Positions 42,268 to 53,394 are shown, numbered from the stretch's first letter. The stretch is 64,000 nt of DNA from Shinisaurus crocodilurus (GCA_021292165.1 CM037883.1:9873434-9937433), one strand, 5' to 3'. Numbers and translations: made by a program. Notes: a model not told the origin generated them from the sequence alone.

Positions 42268-42380
42268 TTTTAATGTTTATATTATTTTGATACTTGTATT
42301 GTTATATTTTGTGTGGTGTTTGGTTTTAGGATTGGAAACCACCCCAAGGGTACTTGCCAGTTGGGCACTATACAAATCTA

Positions 42381-42805
42381 TAGTGGAAAGCGGAATATCG
42401 GTGGTCAGTACAAGAGGTTTAAAGATGTTCTTAAGACTAATCTAAAAAAATGCAATATAAACATCGAGAACTGGGAAGCTCTGGCCCATGAACAATCTAA
42501 ATGGAGGTTGGCCTTTCACAAAGGTTCCATAGACTTTGAAGAAGCCCGAGTGCAAGGTGAAAGGGAGAGAACATGGTAAGCAAAAAGCACGTCAAACGAA
42601 TCCTTTACAGGACCATCTTCCATCTGGTAACCTGTGTCCTCACTGTGGGAAGCTGTGTGGATCTAGAACTGGCCTCCATAGTCACTTGCGGACCCATCGC
42701 TAGAGTCTACGCAATTTTTTAGAATTTCCTCTTTTTATAATTTTTTTTTTTTGTAATTTTATCCTGGAAGACATTCTTACTCGGTCACAAGTGATCGCCT
42801 ACTAC
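42381..42805 (+). pseudogene. RTE-like LINE 3' fragment with 11-bp target duplication
   Basis: The frame encodes KRNIGGQYKRFKDVLKTNLK and NIENWEALAHEQSKWRLAFH, matching the C-terminal part of the 36.5-kb LINE. It continues to CGGTCACAAGTGATCGCCTA at the 3' end. ATACAAATCTA lies at 42370-42380 and again at 42806-42816, an exact 11-bp target duplication in the L2 tail. It is 5'-truncated. Confidence 0.95.
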
Positions 42806-42840
42806 ATACAAATCTAATAAATAAATTCAATAACAATTAA

Positions 42841-43088
42841 AAAATAGCAGTAAAAATATAATGCAGCATACAAATTCAGCTTGGCAACAGTAAAAAACAA
42901 ATCAAAAACAGCACCTTAAATCTAAGACATATTGAAAGGCCAGGAATTTATTTATTTTTAATTAAAGATTTCACCTTGTGCTGAAATGGCACCAAGAGAG
43001 GCACCAAGTAAGTCATTCTGGAGAGGACATTCCACAGCCAGGGCCCCACCACCCAAAAGGCCCTCTCTCCTTTAGCCACTCACTGCAA
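42841..43088 (-). mobile_element. L2-like LINE fragment
   Basis: Plus-strand words GAGGACATTCCACAGCCAGG and CCAAAAGGCCCTCTCTCC are the reverse of L2 coding sequence (compare the 48.3-kb copy). It lies just beyond the L2 tail above. Confidence 0.6.
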
Positions 43089-43089
43089 C

Positions 43090-43602
43090 TAGGGATGTCA
43101 GAGAAATCCACAACGGATTTTGAAGTTTGAAGTAGTGAGTTTGAACGTGAGTTTGAAGTAGTGGTGAGCGATCCCCCCCCAACTCATGGTGTGCTCAACG
43201 AGCGCTGCCCCTGCGCCTGCCTAGCCAGGCCAAAAGCGAGTGCTAGCTGAGACGCTCGCTGGACTTCTGGGTTCCCTCCCTCGACTCCCATTCTTCTGAG
43301 TTGGGGAAAAGACTTCTGGGTTCCCACTGGAGCGCTTTTTATGTAGAAAATGGCATAAGATATGCTAAAAACAGCCGCAATTTGTGTAACTTGTGCAAAT
43401 CGTGGCCGTTTTTCATGTATCTTACACCATTTTCTACGTAAAAAGCGCTCCAGGTGGGAACCCAGAAGTCGTTTCCCCAACTCAGAAGAATGGGAGTCGA
43501 GCCTGGGAAGCAGGTAGGTCGAGCAGAGCTCAGTGGGTCAAGTCCGGCAAGTTCACCAGACTTCCACCACCACCCCAAACGAGCTCCACGCGCACATCCC
43601 TA
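43090..43602. mobile_element. Large foldback element, TAGGGATG-ended
   Basis: TAGGGATGTCAGAG opens it and GCGCACATCCCTA closes it. Long inner arms pair: ACTTCTGGGTTCCCACTGGA and GGTGGGAACCCAGAAGTCG, with TTTTTATGTAGAAAATGGCA and ACCATTTTCTACGTAAAAAG between. The arms are nearly 110 bp each. Part of the arm also resembles 34410-34510. No open frame of interest. Confidence 0.85.
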
Positions 43603-43686
43603 GTTTGAGATGCTATTAATCTAACCAGTAGATTCTGCAGTGGTTCGTCTTTTTCCGCCGATTCAGTGGAAATGCATCTATGAAAG

Positions 43687-43862
43687 GCCTGTGGCTTATG
43701 CTGGCTTAGCTTGTCTGAGCGTGGAAAGCTAAGCAGGGTCAGGCCTGGTTATTACTTGGATAGGAGACCCCTCCTCTAGTTTCCTGCATTGAGCAGGGGG
43801 TTGGACTCGATGGCCTTGTAGGCTCCTTCCAACTCTATGATCTATGAAATCTATGAAATCTA
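43687..43862 (+). mobile_element. 5S rRNA-derived SINE, copy 5 (sense)
   Basis: GCCTGTGGCTTATGCTGGC heads the element. The 5S-like block is GTCTGAGCGTGGAAAGCTAA, then GCAGGGTCAGGCCTGGTTAT and TACTTGGATAGGAGACC. The CR1-like part is GGGTTGGACTCGATGGCCTT and CTCCTTCCAACTCTATGATC, ending in ATCTATGAA repeats. Confidence 0.92.
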
Positions 43863-43872
43863 TAAGTCAGGA

Positions 43873-44100
43873 AGGGGAGGCTGGTGACTCCTATTTAGGC
43901 AGGGCTCCTTTCCCATTACAGGTTTTTTCAGATTTTATTTGGAGCTTCATAGGAGCTATTCATGGTGCTCCATGGTGGTTAAACTATTTTGGTGCTGGAG
44001 TTCAGAACCATGGAGAGCTCTTACAAAGCTCCAAATAAAGCCTGTAAAACCCACAATGGAAATGGAGCCCAACCAAAATAGGAGTCGTCAGCCTCCCCTG
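43873..44100. mobile_element. hAT foldback MITE, family 3 (copy c)
   Basis: GGGGAGGCTGGTGACTCCTA and AGGAGTCGTCAGCCTCCCCT are the inverse ends. CTTTCCCATTACAGG and CACAATGGAAATGG continue the arms. No clean 8-bp duplication is apparent; a GTCAGG word lies on both sides. Confidence 0.85.
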
Positions 44101-44549
44101 AGGTCAGGCTCCAAATGACCCCCCCCAGAGAGTGGCAGGTGATGGGGCAGCAACAAACAGGGCTGGTGTTAGCCACTGTGGCTGATGCTGCTTGTTGCAG
44201 CATCCTTTCTTCTTCTCTTTACAAACATTTTATAGTAGGCAGGTAGGTACATGGTTACAGGTGCTCATAACTTTAAAAATATAATTTTTATCATTTTTCT
44301 ACACTAAAATGGTTCTTATCCCCAAGTAAATGAAGGCAGCATGAGCAAACGGCTTTTTATTCCTGCAGTTATGATGGTACTATGATACTTTAGTGTTGTT
44401 GTTTTTTAAAAAGGAGTGGCAAACAGTTTTTTAGGAGGTTGCTCTAACATGTTAGTAGTTGGTAGTAAAAATAGTTGTAAAGCATGGAATGGTATGGGAG
44501 GGAGAGAAATTTTACTTGTGTGCTTCACAATTGAAATAATAAGCACAGC
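44101..44549. other. No gene recognised
   Basis: Unassigned sequence. Confidence 0.45.
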
Positions 44550-44752
44550 CATCTAAAGAGGAACTCAGTAAGATCATTAAGGACAGAGTCAAAAATTACC
44601 TTGCTGCGCCACTGAGTGAACATGGCGAAGCATGGTGTGATGTGCTCATATTTCCCAATCCCATTCATCAGTCTCACAGCCATTTTCTGAACTAACTGAA
44701 GTTTCTGGATCATTTTTAAAGGCAATTCCACTTAAAGTACATGGCAGTGATC
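44550..44752 (-). pseudogene. L2-like LINE fragment, RT C-terminus
   Basis: The minus frame contains ELPLKMIQKLQLVQKMAVRL and GIGKYEHITPCF, parallel to the L2 C-terminal words YMGLPWKMVRKLQLVQNAAA of the 48.4-kb copy. Confidence 0.8.
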
Positions 44753-44838
44753 CACACGGGAGGTTAACGGGATGGAGAACTGAAGTGAGTCTCACTTTGT
44801 CCTGAGGCAGGGTTGTAGATGGAGTGCCAGACTAAGGC

Positions 44839-45294
44839 AGCAATCCTCTAGACAGCATCTGAGAAGCCATAGGAGATTTTGAATTCCCAGATCAAAGCTT
44901 GGAGACAGCCCTCTGACCTCAGAGCTGGGAACAGGAGCTCCAACCCACCTTCCCCCATCCCTTCACCACTGGCATGGAAAGAACTGTGCCACCTGCCTCT
45001 CTGAGGTAGAAAAAGTGACCTCGGAGAGGGGGGAAAGGGGGAGTTCTGGTGGGCAGGGAAGGGAGGAGATGGGGGAGACCAGGATGCAAGTTATCCTGAA
45101 GCCTCTTCAACTTCCTTCTCCCTCCCCCTCCGAAACGCTCCAGCTAGACAGGCAAAAAAGCTGGTCTAGCGAAATATGCAGGGTGGAAAGAAAAGAAAGA
45201 TCACCTCCAGCACTCTTTCCACTCTGCATAAGATGACCATAATCCTCCCACTTCAGGTGCTTAATATGGGCATCACAGTAGGACTGCACCCTAA
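44839..45294 (-). mobile_element. Family A element
   Basis: Plus-strand order is GCAATCCTCTAGACAGCATC, AATTCCCAGATC, CTCAGAGCTGGGAAC, a C-rich centre, CACTCTTTCCACTCTGCAT and GTAGGACTGCACCC, reversed with respect to the 8.2-kb copy. Confidence 0.65.
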
Positions 45295-45391
45295 GTTGTT
45301 TAAAAGGTGCTCTAGAGTTCAGTGTCATCTGGGTCTTGAGGACTCTTCACTCCCAGTCTCTGGATTGCTTCAGCAGCAGTTTCATGCAGAT

Positions 45392-45770
45392 GTTTATTAT
45401 TTATTTATTTATTTAATACATTTTTATACCGCCCAATAGCCGAAGCTCTCTGGGTGGTTTACAACAGTTAAAATCATAAAATACAATATAAAATATTTTA
45501 AAAGTGTTTAAAAGTATGGGTGACAACAATAATAGAACCATGCTGGACCCCAATAATAGAACCATGCAGGACCCCAAAGCATAATGAGTCAAGCAGAAAT
45601 CCCCCAACACCACCTTCTGGAATTGGCCATTCAGATAGAAGTGGAACCACTAAACATTGGTGTGTGTTCCCCCCAATCCCAGGTCAGACAACCTCTCCAG
45701 AAAGATACTATGGTAAAAGGGATCGAAAGCCACTGAGAAGTCCAGGAGAACCAGCAAAACATCCATGATT
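45392..45770 (-). mobile_element. L2-like LINE 3' fragments
   Basis: TTATACCGCCCAATAGCCGA and AGCTCTCTGGGTGGTTTACA are the reverse of an L2 3' UTR. GATCGAAAGCCACTGAGAAG and TCCAGGAGAACC near 45720 match the reverse of L2 RT coding words at 49.33 kb, so an interior stretch is missing. Confidence 0.7.
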
Positions 45771-46939
45771 CCATCTCTCATAGGATTGGTTCACACACAT
45801 ATGTATACCTCTTGAGGACTGCAGCACCCACAAGTGGTGACCTGCATGTGTGAAGGCCCACTGTGGATCTAAACAGCACAGGCAGAGATTTCATCTCATC
45901 TCCCAATACATCTACTACCATGCTATTCCTCAATGGAGTCCACTTGACATAGGCAGTCATTCAGGGCTGGTTCCAGCATGGCTCCACCCTTGAGCAGTGA
46001 CCTCTGTGCTGATTCAGAAGGAAGTGTCCCTGAAAACCCCGGGGTCCAGCAGTATGGGCTACCTAAGTGCCCAGTGCAGAACCTGACACCAGAACTTAGT
46101 CAAACAGAGCCCTCTGAAATGGATCCCCATGAGCAGTGCAAGGGGGAGGGAACAGAAAAAAGAAACTTTGCTATAACTCTTGCCAAAGATGAGCTCTCTG
46201 TGTGAGAAATTGTCAGGGAAATTCTCCTCCTCTTGGATAAATTAAGTTATATTGTTTCCCAATTTCTCTGCCAACAAATAGGGTGGAGAATTTCAAGAGG
46301 CCATTGGTCACAGCTCTAATAATTAGGGCTCCAGGCCTTCAAGAAGCAAGTTGTTCATCTTGGAGCATGATCCTGAAGTTACAGTCCAACACTCCATGTT
46401 CTCCTGGTGGGCAGACGGACAGAACTGCTAATTGATTGTCCAATGTTCTTCTGACTATCAACAAATGGGTCAGCCCCAACCACCAAGAACCTCACCTTGC
46501 CCTCTGGGTCTCTGTTTGTGGCCAGGATAGGAAAGGTGTGCACCTGCATCTTGATTGCTTGTTGAGTGCAACATCAAGTGAGGAGAGGCATGTGCAAATT
46601 GACTATCACAGATCTAACATCAGTTCTTTAGGTGTTAGATGCAGCTGAAGGTTCCTTCCCCTAAGGGGCCTACAGTCTCAGAAGTCCTCCCCTGAGGCAG
46701 TGGGGAGATCAAAGCCAAAGAACATGACAGTGCCCTGGCTTACTGAGTTACAGCAGGGAGCTACTTTGGAGTGGGCCTTTTCAATAACAGCCCATCAGTC
46801 GGAATCCAGTCCCTGGAGACGGCTGCTGGTGCCTATTTTGTTTTTTACACTGAGCAAATAATTTTATTCTCTTGGGCCTTTTTCAGCCCTCTGAGTCCTT
46901 CTGCTGCATTATGTGTTTCTTAAATACCTTTATCTCTGT
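45771..46939. other. No gene recognised
   Basis: The 75-codon and 70-codon frames have no motif. No repeat family assigned. Confidence 0.4.
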
Positions 46940-47095
46940 GATATGTTTAGATCTTCTTGTGATGCCTGTTGTTTTCACCTCTGCCACTTTTAATTATGCT
47001 GCTTTTTATTTGATTAATGAGTTTGGATTTTTTTGATATTTTTAAGAATCACCCTGAGAGTTATTAGCTACAGGGTGACTAATAAATCAATAATA
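46940..47095 (+). mobile_element. L2-like LINE 3' tail
   Basis: CACCCTGAGAGTTATTAGCT and GGGTGACTAATAAATCAATA lead into a TAA microsatellite, as at other L2 tails. Confidence 0.5.
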
Positions 47096-47110
47096 ATAAT
47101 AATAATAATA

Positions 47111-47155
<45 letters not shown>

Positions 47156-47156
47156 T
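47088..47156. repeat. (TAA)n(ATT)n microsatellite
   Basis: TAA units followed by ATT units, which form a self-complementary arrangement. Confidence 0.95.
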
Positions 47157-47730
47157 CATATCATAACAGCAGTGATTGGCCATAACATACCCTTCCTAGC
47201 TTTCCTGGGTTAATTTAATTCTTTCAGTGGGAAACAAAACTAGTTCTAACTGAAATCTGAATCCTAAACTGAAGAATTACATGTGTTGACAAGTTCTACT
47301 TCTATCTCACACTGGAGTCCCTCTTGGAAGCCCTTTTTTTGAAGACACATTGCTCCAACTTCTCACTTCATATTTCTTACTTGAACGAAATACATAAGCC
47401 TTTCAGCAAGTCTGAGTGGTGCTCACATTAAAAAATGACAGATGTCCCTCTAAAACATTAAAAAGTGACAACTGGAAAAGTTGTAGCAGATCAAGTGGCA
47501 AACTGAGTTGTATAACCTTTGGACGAGAATGGTCTAGAAGAATTTTAAACTCTCTGTTGGATGTATATCATTCCCTTTATTTCCAATGTTTAGATGTAAG
47601 TGCTGTTGCTCTTTTTGAAAAGCACAAATTGCAAATGCATGAGCAGCTTTTACTTCAGAACCTAATGCAACAGGGAAAAGTAATAATGCCATGCATCTAA
47701 TTGAAACCCCTTTTTATCTCTTGCAAAGAT
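47157..47730. other. No gene recognised
   Basis: The 94-codon frame at 47416-47700 shows no family resemblance; no repeats assigned. Confidence 0.4.
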
Positions 47731-47753
47731 AACACACACACACACACACACAC
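47731..47753. repeat. (AC)n microsatellite
   Basis: About 11 AC units. Confidence 0.9.
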
Positions 47754-47907
47754 TGGTTTGGCATAACAAATTTATAGAACCGTTCCCTCTATTTTCAATG
47801 TTCTGGTTGTGAATGTTGTTTCTTATGCAGCCAAGATGTCACCACCCACACAAAAGAGGGTGGTAGCAACAGACCTGGGAGAACCTTGGGGTTTGCAGAA
47901 GTAAAAA

Positions 47908-47939
47908 TCCTCCTCCTCCTCCTCCTCCTCCTCCTCCTT
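47908..47939. repeat. (TCC)n microsatellite
   Basis: About ten TCC units. Confidence 0.9.
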
Positions 47940-48099
47940 AGAACAAAATCCTAAGGGGAGACCACTAAAATAGCCCAGTGAGAATTGAGCATGCTCAGTG
48001 GCCATGTAATGTTGAGTCAGTTTTGTGAGGGAGAAAAACAGAAATTTGGGTGGGACAGGAAATGGAATAGAAATTATTATTGTTGTTGTTGCTTGTTTG

Positions 48100-50005
48100 T
48101 TTGTTTGTTTTATTATATTTGTTAACTGCCCATCTGGCCGTCCACCCGGCCACCCTGGGTGATGTACAATTAAAACAATACAATAAAACATGATAATTAA
48201 AACAGTATAAAAAATTCTTTTAAAATCCTAACCCACCCCATATTCCCTCCTGAAATACCATGTTTTTAATGTGTGGCGGAAGCTCATCATGGAGGGGACA
48301 TGGCAAAGGTCACTAGGGAGGGAGTTCCATAACTTGGGGGCCGCCACAGAGAAGGCCCTCTTCCTAGTCCCCACCAGCCTGGCTGCTCTGGCTGATGGGA
48401 CAAGGAGAAGGCCGTCCGTGGCAGATCTTATTGAGCGGCAACTTGATGTTGCTGGAGACGCTCCTTGAGATAAACTGGGCCGGAGCCGTGTAGGGTTTTA
48501 ACGGTCAAAACCAACACCTTGAATTCGGCTTGGCAAGCAACTGGTAGCCAGTGCAACTCCTTAAGCACTGGCGTGATGTGTTCACGCTGGCGGCTGCCCT
48601 TAATCAGGTGAGCCGCCGCGTTCTGTACCAGCTGAAGCTTCCGAACCATCTTCCAGGGTAACCCCATGTAGGGTGCATTACAGTAGTCTAGGCGAGAGGA
48701 GACCAAGGCATGAACCACTGATGGGAGCAGATGATTACGAAGGTAAGGGCGCAGCTGCTGTATCAGATGGAGTTGATACAGCGCTGCCCGGCTCACAGCT
48801 GACACCTGAGCCTCCATGGACAGCTGGGAGTCTAGAATGACCCCCAAGCTGCGGACCTGGTCCTTCAGGGGCAGATGTACCCCATTCAGCACCAGGTCAA
48901 CATCCCCTAACCTCCCCTTGTCCCCCACCAGAAGTACCTCGGTCTTGTCAGGGTTCAGTTTCAACATGTTCCTTCCCATCCAGCCACCCACTGCCTCCAA
49001 GCACTTGGACAGGGTCTCAACAGCGAACCTCGGTGAGGACTTGAAAGAGAGGTAGAGCTGCGTGTCATCCACACATTGATGACATCGCACCCCATACCTC
49101 CTGATGATAGCCCCCAGTGGCGTTCGGTAGATGTTGAATAGCATCAGGGAGAGGATGGAACCCTGCAGCACCCCACAAGTGAGCAGCTGAGGGTCCAAAG
49201 CCTCCTCCCCAAGAACTACTCTCTGGTACCTTCCAGAGAGGAAGAACCAGAACCACTGTAATACAGTGCCTCTGATACCCAACCCCTCCTGGCGGTCCAG
49301 GAGGATACCGTGGTCAACGGTATCAAAAGCCACTGAGAGATCGAGGAGGACTAGGAAGGAGCATTCACCCCTATCCAAGGCCCTCCTCATATCATCCACC
49401 AAGGCGACCAAGGCCGTTTCTGTCCCATGTCCAGGCCTGAAGCCCGGCTGGCATGGATCTAAATAATCGGCTTCATCAAAGTGTGCCTTCAACTGAGCCC
49501 CCACCACTCGCTCAATCACCTTGCCCAGAAATGGCAAATTGGAGACTGGGCGAAAGTTGTCTTGGGGATCCAAGGAGGGCTTCTTTAAAAGTGGTCTTAC
49601 TGTGGCCTCCTTAAGGGCTGATGGGATCACTCCCTCATCGAGGGAGGCATTCACCACCACCCTGATCCCTTCACCCAGTCTCTCCCTGCAGCTCATAACG
49701 AGCCAGGACGGGCAAGGATCAAGCAAGCAGGTGGTCGGCCTCACAGATTAAAGTACCTTGTCCACTTCATCAGAAGGAAGAAGCTGGAACCGATCCCACA
49801 AGACCAGTCTACCATTGGCCTCCTCCCGCTCACTTCCTGTATCCATGACGTGTGAAATCCCACTCCTAATCTGATCAATTTTATCTGCAAAGTGCTTTGC
49901 TAAAGCCTCACAGGAGGCTTTGGATTGTTCCATCGGATCCGGAGCAACTGGACCGACCAGGCTCCGAACCACTTGGAACAGCCTCCTGGGGCAGCTAATA
50001 TTTAT
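48100..50005 (-). mobile_element. L2-like LINE, 5'-truncated, 1.9 kb
   Basis: The 3' end, on the left, is marked by TGTACATCACCCAGGGTGGC on the minus strand and a TAA/TTG-rich tail near 48080. Coding sequence extends to about 50005, where a TAA microsatellite begins. This is the best-preserved L2 copy in the window. Confidence 0.9.
48428..50005 (-). pseudogene. L2 reverse transcriptase ORF with one in-frame stop
   Basis: The frame is open from about 50005 to 48428 apart from a single TAA at 49748-49750 (DKVL, stop, SVRPTTC). Counting from the downstream MRPTT segment, the motifs are RPVSNLPFLGKVIERV (65-80), GFRPGHGTETAL (101-112), VLLDLSVAFDTVDHG (132-146, Asp135), GVLQGS (191-196, usually GVPQGS) and CVDDTQLYL (224-232, usually YADDTQLY). 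The C-terminus has KMVRKLQLVQNAAA and LKELHWLPVACQAEF. Tyr to Cys at the active site and the stop both suggest an inactive copy, despite little frameshift decay. Confidence 0.95.
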
Positions 50006-50017
50006 AATAATAAATAT

Positions 50018-50021
<4 letters not shown>

Positions 50022-50081
<60 letters not shown>
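50022..50081. repeat. (TAA)n microsatellite
   Basis: About 20 TAA units adjoining the 5'-truncated end of the L2 copy. Confidence 0.95.
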
Positions 50082-50380
50082 ATGGCTGACTAACTTCTAT
50101 ATGAACAGGAGCATTCCACCCTGCAACATCAGGTCTCACTTGCCCTGTTCTATGCCTGTTGGATCGGGAGACCCCATGCATCACTGATGCCCTCTGCCAT
50201 GGTGGGTGGTGTTATCATTCTGTGGGACTTAGGATGTACTATAGCTAACAGTAGCAAGATCTCGACTCTAGGCCCTGGCTGGTTGGGCAAAGGAGTAAAT
50301 TAATTACCTGGAGGCATTACTAAAGGGGCTATCTCTCAGGTGCAAAGGGTATCCCTACCCATTGTTCTGTGAGGGGATCA
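50082..50380. other. Unassigned sequence
   Basis: No motif or repeat was recognised. Confidence 0.4.
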
Positions 50381-50645
50381 AGAGCCACTGTAGTGTAATG
50401 GTTAGAGTGTTGGACTTGAATTTGGAAAATTCTGGTTCTAGTCCCCACATGGCCATGAAACTCACTGGGTGACTTTGGGCCAGTCACTGACTCTCAGCCT
50501 AACCTACACCACAGGGTTGTTGTAAGGATAAAATGGAGAGGTGGAAGAGGAGCATGTGATGTGAGTCACCTTGGCTTCCTTGCAAGAGGGAAAAAAAAAA
50601 GAGAGTAAAAAAGGGGGTGAGAAGCAGGATATAAATGTAATAATA
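50381..50645 (+). mobile_element. CORE/MIR-like SINE, full length
   Basis: AGCCACTGTAGTGTAATGGT and TAGAGTGTTGGACTTGAATT form the head, TCTGGTTCTAGTCCCCAC the B box, GTGACTTTGGGCCAGTCACT the CORE, and GGATATAAATGTAATAATAC the tail. Confidence 0.92.
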
Positions 50646-50716
50646 CAAAAGAAAAGAAAGCATGTTTGAGTATAAAAATTAAACAGTACTTTCAATTTTA
50701 ATTCAGGAAACAAGAA

Positions 50717-50822
50717 CTTCCAGATGGTAGGAGCTGTAGACTGCCTCGGAAAGTGGCAACTTTCCTTGATTGGAGTTGACTAGAAGACCTTTGAGGTCCC
50801 TTCCAACTATGATACTCAAGTA
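50717..50822 (+). mobile_element. CR1-like LINE extreme 3' end
   Basis: GTTGACTAGAAGACCTTTGA and GGTCCCTTCCAACTATGATA are the CR1 3' UTR words, with short terminal repeats. Confidence 0.7.
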
Positions 50823-50944
50823 TCCCCCAAAAAAGATTAAGAAACACTGATCTAGCTTGTAGACTTTAACACTTCTACTCCAATAAGAGGTTTGAGATCT
50901 AGCCTTTATTTTTTATCTTCCAAGTTAAAAACACTTAACATATT

Positions 50945-50948
<4 letters not shown>

Positions 50949-50980
<32 letters not shown>
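50949..50980. repeat. (TA)n microsatellite
   Basis: About 16 TA units. Confidence 0.95.
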
Positions 50981-50983
<3 letters not shown>

Positions 50984-52017
50984 GTTCAGAAAAAAATGTT
51001 ATTTCTAAGAGAAGGCATTAGAGAGCATTCCTATTTCTGTATCTCATAATTAGATCCTTCTCAACCTGTATTTTTGTTTCAATTTTCTTTCAGGTAGAAA
51101 ATTATCATTTTTCTTTGCTCCTTGCAAGGTGAGATGAAACAGTTGTAAAAAGAAAAAAGGAGTTATGAAGAACTAAATTAAGCAACGTTACTTCAAAGTG
51201 AGTAAAAAAACAAAAAACACCACCACACAGCAGTTGCTGGAAATTGACTCTTGGCACCGAGGGAAGAAAATAAATAAATAAAATGTTTGCCATTCTTTGG
51301 TACGTCTTTGGTACGTGGCAGTCTGTGGTACGTGTTCTAGAAAGGAAAATAGCAACACATTAGGAGAACAGCCACACTAATTGAATGGAAATGGAACTGT
51401 CTTCCATTAAATTGAAATGCAATTAGCATTAAATAACATGCTAAGGCAGAAGTGACTGAAAATGTTTACATCCATTTATCCACCTTCAAGTGGATTATAA
51501 CATTTGAGTTGTGAAAAAGAAAGGATGTGTTAGAATTTTAATGCCTTTGTTTCCCAGCAACTAACTGGACCCATTTCTTTTATTTCCTTCACTAGAGGCT
51601 GGCCACAATCCAGGAGTATGCATTCACTGCAACTGCTCATGTGCAACCCTATGAAATAAAAGGGTTTCAAACCATTCCGGTGACTAAATCCAACCTCCTG
51701 GTTGGCTAAGCACCAGCACCTGATTATCCCAAACACCTGATTGTCATGAGGATAGGTTATTTCATAGAGATAGGCGCACAACCCAGGCTGCGAGATCAGG
51801 GAGGGGAAATTATGTGCGCAGCATCCCAAATACAGAGCTGCATTCACCATCCAACTTGGCATTTGTCTGTGAAAGCCTTGCTAGACTGAAGCTAAGCACC
51901 TGAAAGATGAATACATTGCAGAAAGGGCCAAATCATTTCCCGAAGAGATTACACTGAAACATAGGTCCACTAAGTGGATTACCGGTATGTTTTGGCATGC
52001 CCCTGAGCCTTATCACT
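50981..52017. other. Repeat-poor AT-rich stretch, no gene
   Basis: No repeat family recognised. The part at 51360-51540 is AT-rich and complex (AATTAGCATTAAATAACATG). The 110-codon minus frame at 51530-51862 has no motif. Confidence 0.35.
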
Positions 52018-52115
52018 GACTTGTGCAATACACTGCCACAAGATGTGGTAAATGCCAGTGCCATGGAAGGCTTTAAAACAAAAATCAGGCTCAGGACTGC
52101 CAGCTACCAGGACCT
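52018..52115 (+). mobile_element. CR1-like LINE ORF-end fragment
   Basis: ACACTGCCACAAGATGTGGT and GCCATGGAAGGCTTTAAAAC match the CR1-like LPQDVV...GFK region at 13.4 kb. Confidence 0.6.
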
Positions 52116-52506
52116 GAGTTGCATATGACTTCCTTGGAAGAGGAAGGGGAATACCTTCCCCAACTCTCCCAGTAGATGCAGGGACCAGGAGAATTTGGCT
52201 ACCCCTTGGAGAGGATTCTGGTACAACCAGTATGGAGGACACTCCTCCACCCACGTAATCTGCTGGATCTAGGGACTCAGACATATGCTGCTTGCTGCAT
52301 GCCTGGACTCCCCCCTATGGCACAGGACCCCACACAATCATCCCCACCGCTGGAATCCCAAGAACAATGATGTCAGTGAATGCTGAAAGAAGCCATCATT
52401 AGAAGTTGGAACACTGATAAGGTGGCTACTTGTGCATCACCAAAAAGAAGGAAATGCATCACCCAAAAAGAGGACAAAGGAGGCCACTGATTTGCATAAG
52501 GTTTGC

Positions 52507-52539
52507 AGATAGATAGATAGGCAGACAGACAGACAGACA
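52507..52539. repeat. (GATA)n(GACA)n compound microsatellite
   Basis: AGATAGATAG then CAGACAGACAGACAGACA. Confidence 0.95.
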
Positions 52540-52654
52540 TAAAGATATAGAAATATTTGTTATAATTTAAATAGAAATACTATGCATCTCACCATAGTGT
52601 GGAAAACTGTGACCTGTGTTCCTTCCTTGCTCAGTCTGCTCTCCAGGTGTGAAC

Positions 52655-52780
52655 TGTGGATGGGCAACTTCAAGGCCTGGCTCTTGTATTTATCTTATAT
52701 GTCGTATTTTATGGTTTTAATTGTTATGAACAGCCCAGAGGGCTTCAGGTATTTGTGTGGTATAGAAATATAATAAATAA
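52655..52780 (+). mobile_element. L2-like LINE 3' tail
   Basis: GAACAGCCCAGAGGGCTTCA and GTATAGAAATATAATAAATA are an L2 3' end. Confidence 0.65.
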
Positions 52781-52834
52781 AAAGATAACTAGACAAACCC
52801 CAGAGGGCCTGGGCCTTCGGATCGTCAACCCTAC

Positions 52835-52945
52835 ATTATGGTAATCACTTCTTGGGCAAAGGCATTCTGTAGCAGCTGATGGTTCCTAACCATGTTCATG
52901 AGCATCCCCAGGTAGAGAGAACTGCAACGGTTTAATCGGCATGGA
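52835..52945 (-). mobile_element. L2-like LINE fragment, low confidence
   Basis: The minus translation includes LYLGMLMNMVRNHQLLQNAF, weakly parallel to L2 YMGLPWKMVRKLQLVQNAAA. Confidence 0.4.
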
Positions 52946-53394
52946 TGGCAGCGGCCAGCTCTCTGTCTTTGATTTCCTGACATGAATGACTCGAATCTGA
53001 CATACAAATAGCACAAGCCTGGCCTGGGAAAGCTTACAAGAAGTTCAAGGCTTGAGTCTGTCTGTGTCGCGTATACAAGGCCCCTATTGTCTGTCTAATC
53101 CAAGTTTATTTTAGCAGGGGATGCTGTTAGCTAAAGGAAGATTAGTCTAGCTGTGCTTGTTGGGAAGAAACTTTAAATGCTTCCCTTCAGTTGCGCACTG
53201 ACAGAAAGGTCTATTTGTGGCAAAAGAGGGCTAGAAATTACAGTGTTCACAGAAAGTTTTTCTCTCAGCTACTTTAAAATGGTTCTCCGGCAATTCTTTG
53301 ACCCCCTCAAGTGTTTTTAGGGATGTTTGCGACTATTATTCTAGTTCACTTTGTGTGAGCATAGCACAGAGAGAGGAAGGATAGGGAGTAGAAA
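52946..53394. other. No gene recognised
   Basis: Unassigned. TTTAGGGATGTTTGC near 53318 again resembles a TAGGGATG terminus. Confidence 0.4.

Larger units (their letters stand above)
41345..42840 (+). pseudogene. L2-like LINE 3' half, split by two insertions
   Basis: Words such as GGAGGTTCTGTTAGTAGATG, TGGATTATTGCAATGCATTA and GCCAGGTTAAGACCTTCC follow L2 order. The element is cut by a hAT MITE (42131-42267) and by an RTE-like LINE fragment (42381-42805). The L2 tail resumes after each (TTTATATTATTTTGATAC, then ATAATAAATAAATTC). Its frame is degraded, with several stops. Confidence 0.85.

Noticed and set aside
43687..43862. A functional 5S rRNA gene
   Set aside because: Only part of the 5S sequence is kept, with a shortened 5' portion, and it is joined to a CR1-like tail. 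The same chimera recurs six times, which indicates a SINE.
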